From: DAOUMU01 sp034409055
GTDB taxonomy: Bacteria; Chloroflexota; Anaerolineae; 4572-78; J111
Reading direction: 5' to 3'
DNA: 64,000 nucleotides
Assembly: GCA_034409055.1 (NCBI GenBank)
Contig: DAOUMU010000082.1
Coordinates: 1-64,000 of the forward strand
Part shown: positions 28,201 to 34,505 of the stretch, piece after piece
Layout: every line of letters begins with the position of its first letter
How positions within the stretch are numbered: the stretch's first letter is position 1
The notes under the pieces: generated by a model
Told to the model about the DNA's origin: nothing
What the model saw: only the letters and a program-made list of their open reading frames with translations
The model's database searches: none
Translations under genes and position numbers: made by a program

Positions 28201-29708
28201 CCTGGGGGAAACTGTACCGGGAGAGTGAAACCGACTCCCCGATTAAGCGCGTGGCCAAAAACAGCCTGGTCCCCATGGTCATGGCCCTGTCCAACCGGTT
28301 GATTGATTTTGCCTTTGCCTTACTAACGCTGCGTATTTTACAACCGGAAGGGGCCGGACGCTACGCCTTCGCCGTGGCTTTTATCGGCTTAACGGAGATT
28401 GTGACTCGCTACGGCCTGGGCACGCTGGTCACCCGCGATGTGGCCAGCAACAAGGTCGAGAGCAATCGTTATCTGTCCAACGTGTCGATTTTACGGCTGT
28501 ATCTGTGGTTGGCCGCCCTGCCTTTTATGGCCACCATCCTGGGGCTGTATGTTGTTTTTGGCGACACTACCCTCGATGTGGTTATCACCGTGGCCATCTT
28601 TTCCCTCGGTATGCTCTTGAGCAATCTATCCGACGGTCTGACGGCCATCTTTTATGCCCACGAGAAGGCCGAATATCCGGCGGCCATTGCTTCCATCACC
28701 GTCCTGACCCGGGTCAGTGTTGGGGCGCTGGTCCTTCTGCTGGGTTGGGGCATTATCGGCCTGGCCGGGGCCTCGTTGGTGGCCAACCTGGTGGCTTTCC
28801 TGGTATTGAGTTACATCCTGGTCACCAGGATTTTCCGCCCATCGCTGGAGGTTGATCGCCCCCTGCAAAAAGGGATGATGGGAGAAAGCCTGCCGCTGAT
28901 GATTAATCATCTTCTCGCCACCATCTTCTTTCGGATTGATGTTTTTATCCTCTCGCCAGCCTGGGGCGATGCCGCCGTCGGCTTTTACAACGCCGCCTAC
29001 AAGTATATCGACGGGATTAATGTCATTCCCCAATATTTTACCCTGGCCATCTTCCCCCTGATGAGCCGTTTTGCCACCAGTTCGCGGGAGTCGCTGGTGC
29101 GAGCTTACATTTTAAGCCTGCGCCTGTTACTCCTCCTGGCCATCCCCCTTGCCGTCGGCACCCCCTTTGTGGCCTACGAGTTGATCCTCTTTTTAGCCGG
29201 CGAACGTTTCCTGCCCGACTCGATGATTGTTTTGCAACTGTTGATCTGGTTCCTGCCCTTTAGCTTCATCAATCAGGTCACCCAATACGTGTTGATTGCC
29301 ATTAATCAGCAGCGCAGCCTGACCCGAGCTTTCATCATCGGCGTCCTGTTCAACCTGATCACCAACCTGATTTTTATCCCTATGTACGGCTATCGCGCTG
29401 CGGCCATCACCACCATCTTCTCGGAGTGGGCCTTACTCATCCCCTTTTACCTGTTGGTCCGCAAAAACTTGTGTACCGTGCCCTGGTTCGACGTCGTCTG
29501 GCGGCCCACAGTCGCCGCAGCGATCATGGGGGCCAGCCTGTACCTCATCGGCGATCTGAATTTTCTGCTCACGGTGGTTTTGGCCGGCCTGATCTACCTG
29601 GTTGCCCTGGCCCTGGTGGGCGGTTTTACCCAGCAAGACATGGCCGTCATATGGCGGGCCGTGCCATTAGGGCGGTTGCAGGAGCGGCTGGGCCGGATAG
29701 GGGCTTGA
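25293..29708 (+). CDS. Giant fusion: YfhO-like membrane protein + Wzx/MATE-type flippase
   Basis: This 1471-aa protein starts at TTG behind TAGGAGCA. Residues 1 to about 970 form a YfhO-like polytopic protein, usually linked to glycosylation of surface polymers. A luminal loop (WNPYILSGQPFLANGQHSAL) is followed by many helices and a large extracytoplasmic domain (about 640-940). Residues about 985-1471 form a complete polysaccharide-export flippase with 12-14 helices (FALLTLRILQPEGAGRYAFA, YKYIDGINVIPQYF). The two functions are normally separate genes. Low-complexity in-frame inserts occur near 490-510 (GSRGAEEQRSS) and 905 (SEIRNPKSEIE). The fusion might couple sugar transfer to lipid-linked units with their flipping (inference). 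Confidence 0.85.
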   Translation: MSRAISRQDLGAALILLILPLLLFWPVTIGPNTLLPVDNLFAFEPWASYKDELGVGLPQNQLLSDLILENYVWKKFIRESIAARQIPLWNPYILSGQPFLANGQHSALYPFSLLFYILPLSKAYGWFVVSQLWLAGLFMYIFGRTLRINRLGALVAGLTYALSTFFIVRLVFTMIVAGAIWLPLLLAMIEIIVRKQEEKGPVGYSPIPYVVAGALALGLQTLAGHIEITYYTLLVSGFYALCRLLILWKRQATPRFALRLAGWLLAMVILGLGLGSAQLVPLYEVVTENFRDNSVTLAQVRGWALPARRVATFLIPHFFGSPAHHGYFDLVTRQWHPLGLNAYGQVNPLCPYCTSWDTKNSVEAGAYVGILPLILAPLAVVQAIKEWANRRMMNRRMSHLVEHDSPFADNCPVGSQIRRFVFIFATLALFSLLFAFGTPLYAILFYGLPGWNQLHSPFRWIFPFTLSIAVLAGVGAAYLDALVSATWTGEARQGSRGAEEQRSSDEDAPPAPQSAYRLAPPSFLYTLSLYTGWLLFWTGLTGLIAMLLALVVPAPFIQVATIIFDRSGLAQNAFADGRQFFGYQWPNFFKFFLMVMAAGAILRIVRCPIYLRLPIVNRQSKTVNPLNAWKPLAVIMIALDLALAGAGFNPSVDPTLLDFKPDVVKWLEARQAEDPLFRINSFNTPEGRGNKLFLANAGMYSNLFDVRGYDSIIPAQYARFMHLIQTNGDLFFNRIGPLYYDGYEALNSALLDLLGVRYVLTTVDIGNPNYELVYDEEIRVYENTDALPRAFMVYEEMPGGDELDLALRSLNPRQQIILDGENNGLGRDLTTDDAGPLSRARPGVQIVAYTPNEVRLAVRVDQPGWLVLADTYFPGWRAYASQPTATANEQPKIGNNSQLASEQAHQSEIRNPKSEIELTIHRANGAFRAVYLQPGQWGVRFRYSPRSFQLGLYGSFLALAMLVFIASYWTWGKLYRESETDSPIKRVAKNSLVPMVMALSNRLIDFAFALLTLRILQPEGAGRYAFAVAFIGLTEIVTRYGLGTLVTRDVASNKVESNRYLSNVSILRLYLWLAALPFMATILGLYVVFGDTTLDVVITVAIFSLGMLLSNLSDGLTAIFYAHEKAEYPAAIASITVLTRVSVGALVLLLGWGIIGLAGASLVANLVAFLVLSYILVTRIFRPSLEVDRPLQKGMMGESLPLMINHLLATIFFRIDVFILSPAWGDAAVGFYNAAYKYIDGINVIPQYFTLAIFPLMSRFATSSRESLVRAYILSLRLLLLLAIPLAVGTPFVAYELILFLAGERFLPDSMIVLQLLIWFLPFSFINQVTQYVLIAINQQRSLTRAFIIGVLFNLITNLIFIPMYGYRAAAITTIFSEWALLIPFYLLVRKNLCTVPWFDVVWRPTVAAAIMGASLYLIGDLNFLLTVVLAGLIYLVALALVGGFTQQDMAVIWRAVPLGRLQERLGRIGA

Positions 29709-29724
29709 ATCGCGGATACATTTG

Positions 29725-29858
29725 CCTCGTTCCAACGCTCTGCGTTGGAATGACGCCTGGACGCTCCGGCGTCCCACTCCTATGTTCCGCCACATAGTAT
29801 CCAAGCGGGAACGCGAGAGCGTTCCGGCTGCATTCCAACGGGGACCGTTGGAACGAGG
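29725..29858. repeat. Palindromic repeat CCTCGTTCCAACG
   Basis: This 134-bp element is bounded by CCTCGTTCCAACG and CGTTGGAACGAGG, perfect 13-bp terminal inverted repeats, with further internal palindromes (CGCCTGGACGCTCCGGCG, CGGGAACGCGAGAGCGTTCCG). No target duplication is apparent. It starts 16 bp after the giant fusion gene and may have changed that gene's end. Confidence 0.75.
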
Positions 29859-29861
29859 GGA

Positions 29862-30020
29862 ACCCTGATTTTCACCGGCAGCCAGCAAACCGGCCTGGTG
29901 GTATTGGCCGTCACCATCACCCTGACCGTACTGATTTTAGCTGTTACTGGCACGCCGGAATTGCTGCCGACCACGCTCAGGGCCATTCTGAGCGAAATCC
30001 GGCGCATCGTACGTCCGTAA
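29862..30020 (+). pseudogene. Orphan membrane-helix fragment behind the flippase
   Basis: The frame, in phase with the giant fusion gene upstream, reads about 52 residues to a TAA. A hydrophobic helix (GLVVLAVTITLTVLILAVTG) is followed by a short basic tail ending RRIVRP. It has no convincing start codon. It may be the original end of the flippase, cut off by the repeat element, or a relic of another membrane gene. Confidence 0.35.
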
Positions 30021-30076
30021 CCGCTCAGTGTCAGGCCCATTTTACACCTGAGACCCCCGGGAAGTTTCAGGTGGGT

Positions 30077-30130
30077 GCCACGCCCCAACCTTCGCCGCTG
30101 AGCGGCTACCAGAGGGGGCGTGGCTTTTGT
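30077..30130 (+). terminator. Terminator-like hairpin after the flippase region
   Basis: GCCACGCCCC pairs with GGGGCGTGGC, with an inner GCCGCT/AGCGGC hairpin in the loop, followed by TTTTGT. It would end plus-strand transcription before the minus-strand DGR locus. Confidence 0.6.
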
Positions 30131-30328
30131 ATATTCGCCCGGTGCAAAGTCAGCACCGGCCAGGCGTCCCTCTGAGCTTTCGCCCAGGGGAACGGTTCCC
30201 CTTTGGCTCCAGGGAACCGACAGGCCGCGCCATTTTTTAATTGCCTCGGCCACGCATCCGCCCAGAAGGCCAACCCGTGGCATTGCCGGCAGGGCCATTC
30301 GATAAACTCAGGACCGGGTAAAAAATGT

Positions 30329-30394
30329 GGGAGACCACAAGCCGACAACCCCTGTTGTTGTTTCGGTTGTTCGGATTGTTCTGGTTACGGTAGG
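30329..30394 (-). repeat. DGR template repeat (TR)
   Basis: On the minus strand this stretch is rich in AAC/AAT codons (N-Q-N-N-P-N-N-R-N-N-N) followed by the fixed block GGGGTTGTCGGCTTGTGGTC. Against the variable repeat at 30701-30766 there are 13 mismatches in 66 positions, and 12 fall on template adenines. The alignment can be pushed to 30398 with four more adenine differences, but those bases probably come from the reverse transcriptase gene. The fixed 24-bp block ends in a mismatch just beyond CTCCC, as expected for the IMH/IMH* boundary of DGRs. Confidence 0.88.
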
Positions 30395-30560
30395 TTTTGG
30401 CGGCCAGTTCCGCCTGCAAACGCAGCAGATTACTTTCCCAGTTGTACTCAAAATCGGCCACGGGCAGGGTGCGACGCTTACCTTTGCGGGCTTTGCGGTA
30501 GGCCGTTTCCAGGGCCTCCCAGGTATAGATTGTAGGATAGAGATTTTTGTAGGTTTTCAC
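30387..30560 (-). pseudogene. DGR reverse transcriptase, N-terminal fragment
   Basis: The first 58 codons after GTG 30560 match the start of DGR-type (group II-like) reverse transcriptases: KNLYPTIYTWEALETAYRKA, then KGKRR, then DFEYNWESNLLRLQAELAAK. A normal enzyme continues from TYR into PGPY and several hundred residues that include the YxDD active site. Here the frame passes from TYR straight into the template repeat (NQNNPNNR). Everything that does catalysis is missing. Both original sequences probably shared CCTACCGT at the joint, so a deletion by short homology is likely. The open frame continues 49 codons more without meaning. Confidence 0.8.
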
Positions 30561-30692
30561 TTGAAATTTTTAAATCGACCGCCTTACGGCGGATTCCGGT
30601 TGGCTTGACTTTTCGCTACCTTGATTTATTTCCCTGTATCCTCTCTTTTCTCTGGACAGAATTCCAGGATTTCAGCACCCCAGAAACCAGCA

Positions 30693-33600
30693 TCAAATGG
30701 GGGAGACCACAAGCCGACAACCCCCGTTGACGTCTCGATCGTCCGGAAGGTCCCGGTCACGGAAGGCGCAGCGGGCGAAGCTCTGACTGAGGTCGAGCCA
30801 CGAGCCGCCCCGCAGCACCCGAACATATGTTCCACTCAAATGTTCCTCACTCCATTCATCCTCAACTTTGTAGGGATATGGCTTGAATCTAGGATTGGAA
30901 AAATCTCCCCCTACTTTTGTCGCACACCACTCCCAAACGTTCCCGGCGCAATCATCCAGCCCGTACGGGCTGACCCCGGCCGGGTAAATACCCACCGGTG
31001 TGGTGGTGTTGACCGCCTGTTCGCCCAGACCCATATTCACCCGCCTCGGGTCAAACACGTTACCCCAAGGATAGATACGGCCATCGGTCCCACGGGCGGC
31101 TTTTTCCCACTCGGCTTCGGTCGCCAAACGGACCGGCTGGCCTGTTTCGGTACTCCGCCAGCGGCAGTAGGCCACGCTCTCGTACCAGCTTATGCCCACC
31201 ACCGGCTGGTTGGGCTTGTTGAAGCGGCTGTCCCGCCAGTAACCAGGTTCATTTAGATCTTCTTTCCATGCCCAGCCCGCTTCGGTCCACCAGCGTTTGT
31301 CCCGGTAGCCCCCGGCTTCGACGAAGGGAGCAAACTCGGCGTTGGTCAGGGGGTACCTGGCAATCCGGTATGCCAGCAGATATAGGTTGTGTTTGGGCTT
31401 ACCGTCATACTCGCCGTCACCACCCATCACGAACTTACCGGCCGGAATAGTCACGAATTCTCCGAGGCGCGGGTCGCCCAGGTAACCCAGCCCCTCCCCG
31501 GCGGCAAGCCGTACCCGCAGGGCCACCCCGGTCTGGGCTATGGTGGCCAGCAGGGCCTCGATCACGGCTTGCCGGGTGGCTTTATCCACCTTCGCCTGCC
31601 CTTCGTGCAGACAACGCCCGGCCAGGACCGGGTTGATTTTGATCAAGGCCCGCACCAGTTGGTCGTCGTTTTCGGGGGCCAGCCCGGCGGCCAGGATGGG
31701 CGGCTCTTCCCAGCCGGTCGGCGGCGGTGGAGGTAGGGGGTCTAAAAAACCTCGTTTGCCCACCGGCGGCATCTCGCTTTCCAGCCAGGGCCACTGCCAT
31801 AAACCTGACAGGTCTGCCTCGACTCGCTTCAGCAGTTCCCGCGCCGCAAAATACTCTTGCAGCAACTGGTGGTAAAAGCGGACCGAGGAGCGGTCCACGG
31901 GCATCTCGATGATGTTGGCGCTGGCGGCCAGGCTCAGCACCTGCTCGGGCGGGGCCGGCAGCGGCGGCCAGTTCGGGTCGAGTTGGACCGTGGCCGGCAT
32001 GACCGCTTTGACCTGCCCGGTTTTGATCAGGGTGCCAAAGCCGGCCCTGTGCTGGGCTTCAAAGGCCAGCACGGCCAGGCTCTCCTGCTGCACGGCCACG
32101 TCCAGCCAGCCGGCGGGCGGCGTCTTGGTTTTGGCCCAGTTCATCTGGATTTGGGCAAAGCGGCTCATCAGTTCGGCCCGGTTCTGGCTCAACTGCCTGT
32201 CCTCGGCAAAAACGTCAATGATCATCGTCAGCAGGTAGGGGTTACGAGCCAACGCAAGCAATTTGCGATTTTCGATTTTGGATTGACGATTTTGGGTCTG
32301 GGCCTCACCTTGAGTTAATGCCTGCCAAAGCCTGGGCCAGTCGCCGGGGAGTTCTTTCTGGAGGAAAGTCCGAATCTGGTCGTCGTCGAGCGGTTGGATC
32401 TCGACTCGCTGCAAGCCTTGCAGTTCCTCGCCGTAGTCCAGCACCCGGCAAGTAACCAGGAAACGGTTGCCCTTTTTCTGCCAGTGGTCAATAAAGCGGC
32501 GCAGTTGCTGCGCCCGTGTTTTATAATCTTCACGGGGCATCTCGTTGAGGGCGTCAAACAGGAGGAACAGGCGGCCCTGCTCCAGGTAGCCGGCCAGGTT
32601 GGCGGCCAGTTCCGGGGCGCCCCAGTGCCCGGCCTCGGCCGGGCCGGCCCAGCCCTGGCTGATGAAATCTTCCACCGGCATCTCCGGGCCGAATTCGCTC
32701 AGGCGGAGGGGGATTGGGAGCAGAGGGGCGGGGGAGCCGGGGGGCCGGGGAGAAGTTTGGCAGGAGGATGGATGGGGTGATTGGAGAATTTCGGTGGCGA
32801 ACTGGTAGGCCAGGTTTTCCAGGGCGGTGGTTTTGCCGGAGCCGGGGTCGCCCAGGAGGATGATACAGGGGTATTTGTCTACCCCCTGGCGCAGGGTATT
32901 CAGCTTGATGCGTTTGATCTCCTGTCCGGCCTGGATCCATTCGCAGTAGTCGGCCAGGGCCCGCTGTCTGCGGCGGCGGATGGAGCGGGGAGCCTGGGCC
33001 GGTGGCTGCTCGATCCCGGTCGTTTCTCCGGCCAGGGGCACGTAATAAGGGGCGTCTGCGGCATAGCGGGCCTTGAGACGTTCCAGGTAGGCCTGCTCGT
33101 AGAGAGCCAGGTCGAAGGCTGGTTCCGCCTCAGGGGCCAGTGGCAGGTTGGGCCAGACTTCGCCCAAAATATTGGTGGGAATGATAGCAGCCACTCTTAT
33201 CCCCGCCGGGGTGTCGGCCGCCACGGTCATCCCGACCACACCTGCCAACTGGTTGTCCCACACCGGGCCACCACTGAAACCGGGCTGCACGAAGTAGCCG
33301 GTTTGTTTTACATCTTCAATTTGCACCCAGCCATTAGCCAGCTTGCCACGCAAAAGACCGGAAGCCCATCGTCCATCGTCGTCAGATCCTACTGGGAAAC
33401 CAAAAGCGCGAAAGGAATGACCCCACCAATCATCCGCAGTGATCAAACGGACGGGTTTGGCCCTGCCGGGTGGCTGGCCAGTCAGCTTCAGTCCGGCCAC
33501 ATCGGCGTTAGACTGCCAATGAATAACGCGGGCAGTTAGCACTTGGTCCGGGGCAAGTAAGGGAAAATCGAGCCGGATATCGGCCTGGGGCGGATCAGGC

Positions 33601-33743
33601 GTATCGTGGGGCAGGTCCAGCGCCTCGGCCACGACGTGAGCACAGGTCAGGATATGCCGGCCGGTCACCAGGAAACCAGCGCCGACGACGATGCCGTCGG
33701 CCGTGCGGATACGGATAATAGCGGACTCCAGGGGAGTAGGCAT
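30693..33743 (-). CDS. DGR variable protein: trypsin-like protease + NACHT NTPase + FGE/C-type-lectin domain
   Basis: This 1016-aa protein starts at ATG 33743, with GAGGTG upstream; a TTG lies two codons before. Residues 1-195 are a trypsin-like serine protease with a full triad: H36 in TCAHVV, D81 in NADVAG and S157 in GFSGGPVW. A NACHT/STAND ATPase follows, with Walker A GDPGSGKT at 298-305 and Walker B FLLFDALNEM near 393-402. A helical region leads to a formylglycine-generating-enzyme-like C-type-lectin fold (about 770-1016; IPAGKFVMGGDGE, ATEAEWEKAARG, GNVWEWCA, VLRGGSW). Residues 992-1014 are encoded by the variable repeat. This matches NTP-dependent conflict systems of multicellular bacteria, where ligand binding to the lectin end is thought to trigger NTPase and protease (family knowledge). 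Two low-complexity inserts lie near 325-345 and 482-494. Confidence 0.9.
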   Translation of the reverse strand: MPTPLESAIIRIRTADGIVVGAGFLVTGRHILTCAHVVAEALDLPHDTPDPPQADIRLDFPLLAPDQVLTARVIHWQSNADVAGLKLTGQPPGRAKPVRLITADDWWGHSFRAFGFPVGSDDDGRWASGLLRGKLANGWVQIEDVKQTGYFVQPGFSGGPVWDNQLAGVVGMTVAADTPAGIRVAAIIPTNILGEVWPNLPLAPEAEPAFDLALYEQAYLERLKARYAADAPYYVPLAGETTGIEQPPAQAPRSIRRRRQRALADYCEWIQAGQEIKRIKLNTLRQGVDKYPCIILLGDPGSGKTTALENLAYQFATEILQSPHPSSCQTSPRPPGSPAPLLPIPLRLSEFGPEMPVEDFISQGWAGPAEAGHWGAPELAANLAGYLEQGRLFLLFDALNEMPREDYKTRAQQLRRFIDHWQKKGNRFLVTCRVLDYGEELQGLQRVEIQPLDDDQIRTFLQKELPGDWPRLWQALTQGEAQTQNRQSKIENRKLLALARNPYLLTMIIDVFAEDRQLSQNRAELMSRFAQIQMNWAKTKTPPAGWLDVAVQQESLAVLAFEAQHRAGFGTLIKTGQVKAVMPATVQLDPNWPPLPAPPEQVLSLAASANIIEMPVDRSSVRFYHQLLQEYFAARELLKRVEADLSGLWQWPWLESEMPPVGKRGFLDPLPPPPPTGWEEPPILAAGLAPENDDQLVRALIKINPVLAGRCLHEGQAKVDKATRQAVIEALLATIAQTGVALRVRLAAGEGLGYLGDPRLGEFVTIPAGKFVMGGDGEYDGKPKHNLYLLAYRIARYPLTNAEFAPFVEAGGYRDKRWWTEAGWAWKEDLNEPGYWRDSRFNKPNQPVVGISWYESVAYCRWRSTETGQPVRLATEAEWEKAARGTDGRIYPWGNVFDPRRVNMGLGEQAVNTTTPVGIYPAGVSPYGLDDCAGNVWEWCATKVGGDFSNPRFKPYPYKVEDEWSEEHLSGTYVRVLRGGSWLDLSQSFARCAFRDRDLPDDRDVNGGCRLVVSPI
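30701..30770 (-). repeat. DGR variable repeat (VR)
   Basis: This is the last coding stretch of the variable protein. Codon pairs, template to variable: AAC to GAC (four times), CAG to CGG, AAT to CTT, AAC to GAT, AAC to GTC and AGG to GGG, while CGT, CCG, CGA and the downstream block stay the same. Only the third base of the GAT codon is a change not at adenine. The result is R-D-R-D-L-P-D-D-R-D-V-N-G-G, a surface-loop pattern typical of lectin-fold DGR targets. Confidence 0.88.
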
Positions 33744-33825
33744 AGACAAACACCTCTTTATGGAGATTCTTCGGCCTATGGCCTCAGAATGACATGGCGT
33801 TAAAATTTATCTGACAATTGCCGAT

Positions 33826-34185
33826 CTATGACCCTTTCTCTGGCTCACCTTCCTCCTCCTCCTTCTTATTACTCCACTTCAAGGTAACCGTGTAATTCGC
33901 CTCCCCCTCGACCTTGCCGATGGCAAAGTTGCCGGCCTCGCCAGCAGCCCTGAGGCCAAAGGTGACGGTCACTTCGTCGGCTCGCATCTCCTCCAGTTGG
34001 CTGCGCAGGGCCAGGGCCGATTTCTTGACTCCGGCAAACGCCTGCTCGAATTTCTGGTCAACCGAGGCGATGATGTCGCCCACTTTATTCCGGCCGGCTT
34101 TGGTCCAGCCGCTCTTCTGCTTCTCGTCGGCTTCAATCAGAATGGTGGTGCCGTCTTCCAGTTCATACTCAATATAGGTGGCCAT
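33826..34185 (-). CDS. Trypco1 (trypsin-co-occurring domain 1) protein
   Basis: This 119-aa protein starts at ATG 34185 behind GGAGGGAAG; the longer open frame upstream is not supported. It has the Trypco1/CU044_2847-type pattern: IEYELEDGTTILIEADE, a helix FEQAFAGVKKSALALRSQLE, then DEVTVTFGLRAAGEAGNFAI and a strand YTVTLKW, with an acidic tail. Such proteins occur beside trypsin-NTPase conflict proteins and are thought to act as adaptors or be protease substrates. Here it lies 82 bp upstream of the variable protein on the same strand, which supports one system. Confidence 0.85.
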   Translation of the reverse strand: MATYIEYELEDGTTILIEADEKQKSGWTKAGRNKVGDIIASVDQKFEQAFAGVKKSALALRSQLEEMRADEVTVTFGLRAAGEAGNFAIGKVEGEANYTVTLKWSNKKEEEEGEPEKGS

Positions 34186-34505
34186 TTTCTTCCCTCCAGA
34201 CTTATTGGTTGATTTTACGACCCAATAGGGTAGGCCGACGACAGCCAACCGGGGTAAGATTGGGTGATTACATGTTTTTTCGGCGGTCAACGGTCGTCGG
34301 TCGCCGGTCATTGCAATGTTTTGTATCAAAGGGTTGTTTTCTTTCCACAGTAGTATACCATAACCTGGCCTATACTTTAAAACGAGCCTCTTCAGGCGGG
34401 AATTCAAGCTTGACAAAGAGAGACAATCTCTTTACCATAGAAAAAGGGTAACTACTGAGCCCGGAGGAATATAATAGCTTATTGCAAGAGATTGGAGATT
34501 GGTAA

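Noticed and set aside
30237..30560. 107-codon minus-strand open frame as one intact protein
   Set aside because: Only the first 58 codons look like protein (reverse transcriptase start). The rest is template repeat and a short dispersed repeat (PVLSLSNG), so I call a truncated pseudogene plus repeat.
30621..31256. 211-codon plus-strand frame
   Set aside because: It is the antisense shadow of the FGE-like domain of the conflict protein; the minus-strand frame has clear family motifs.
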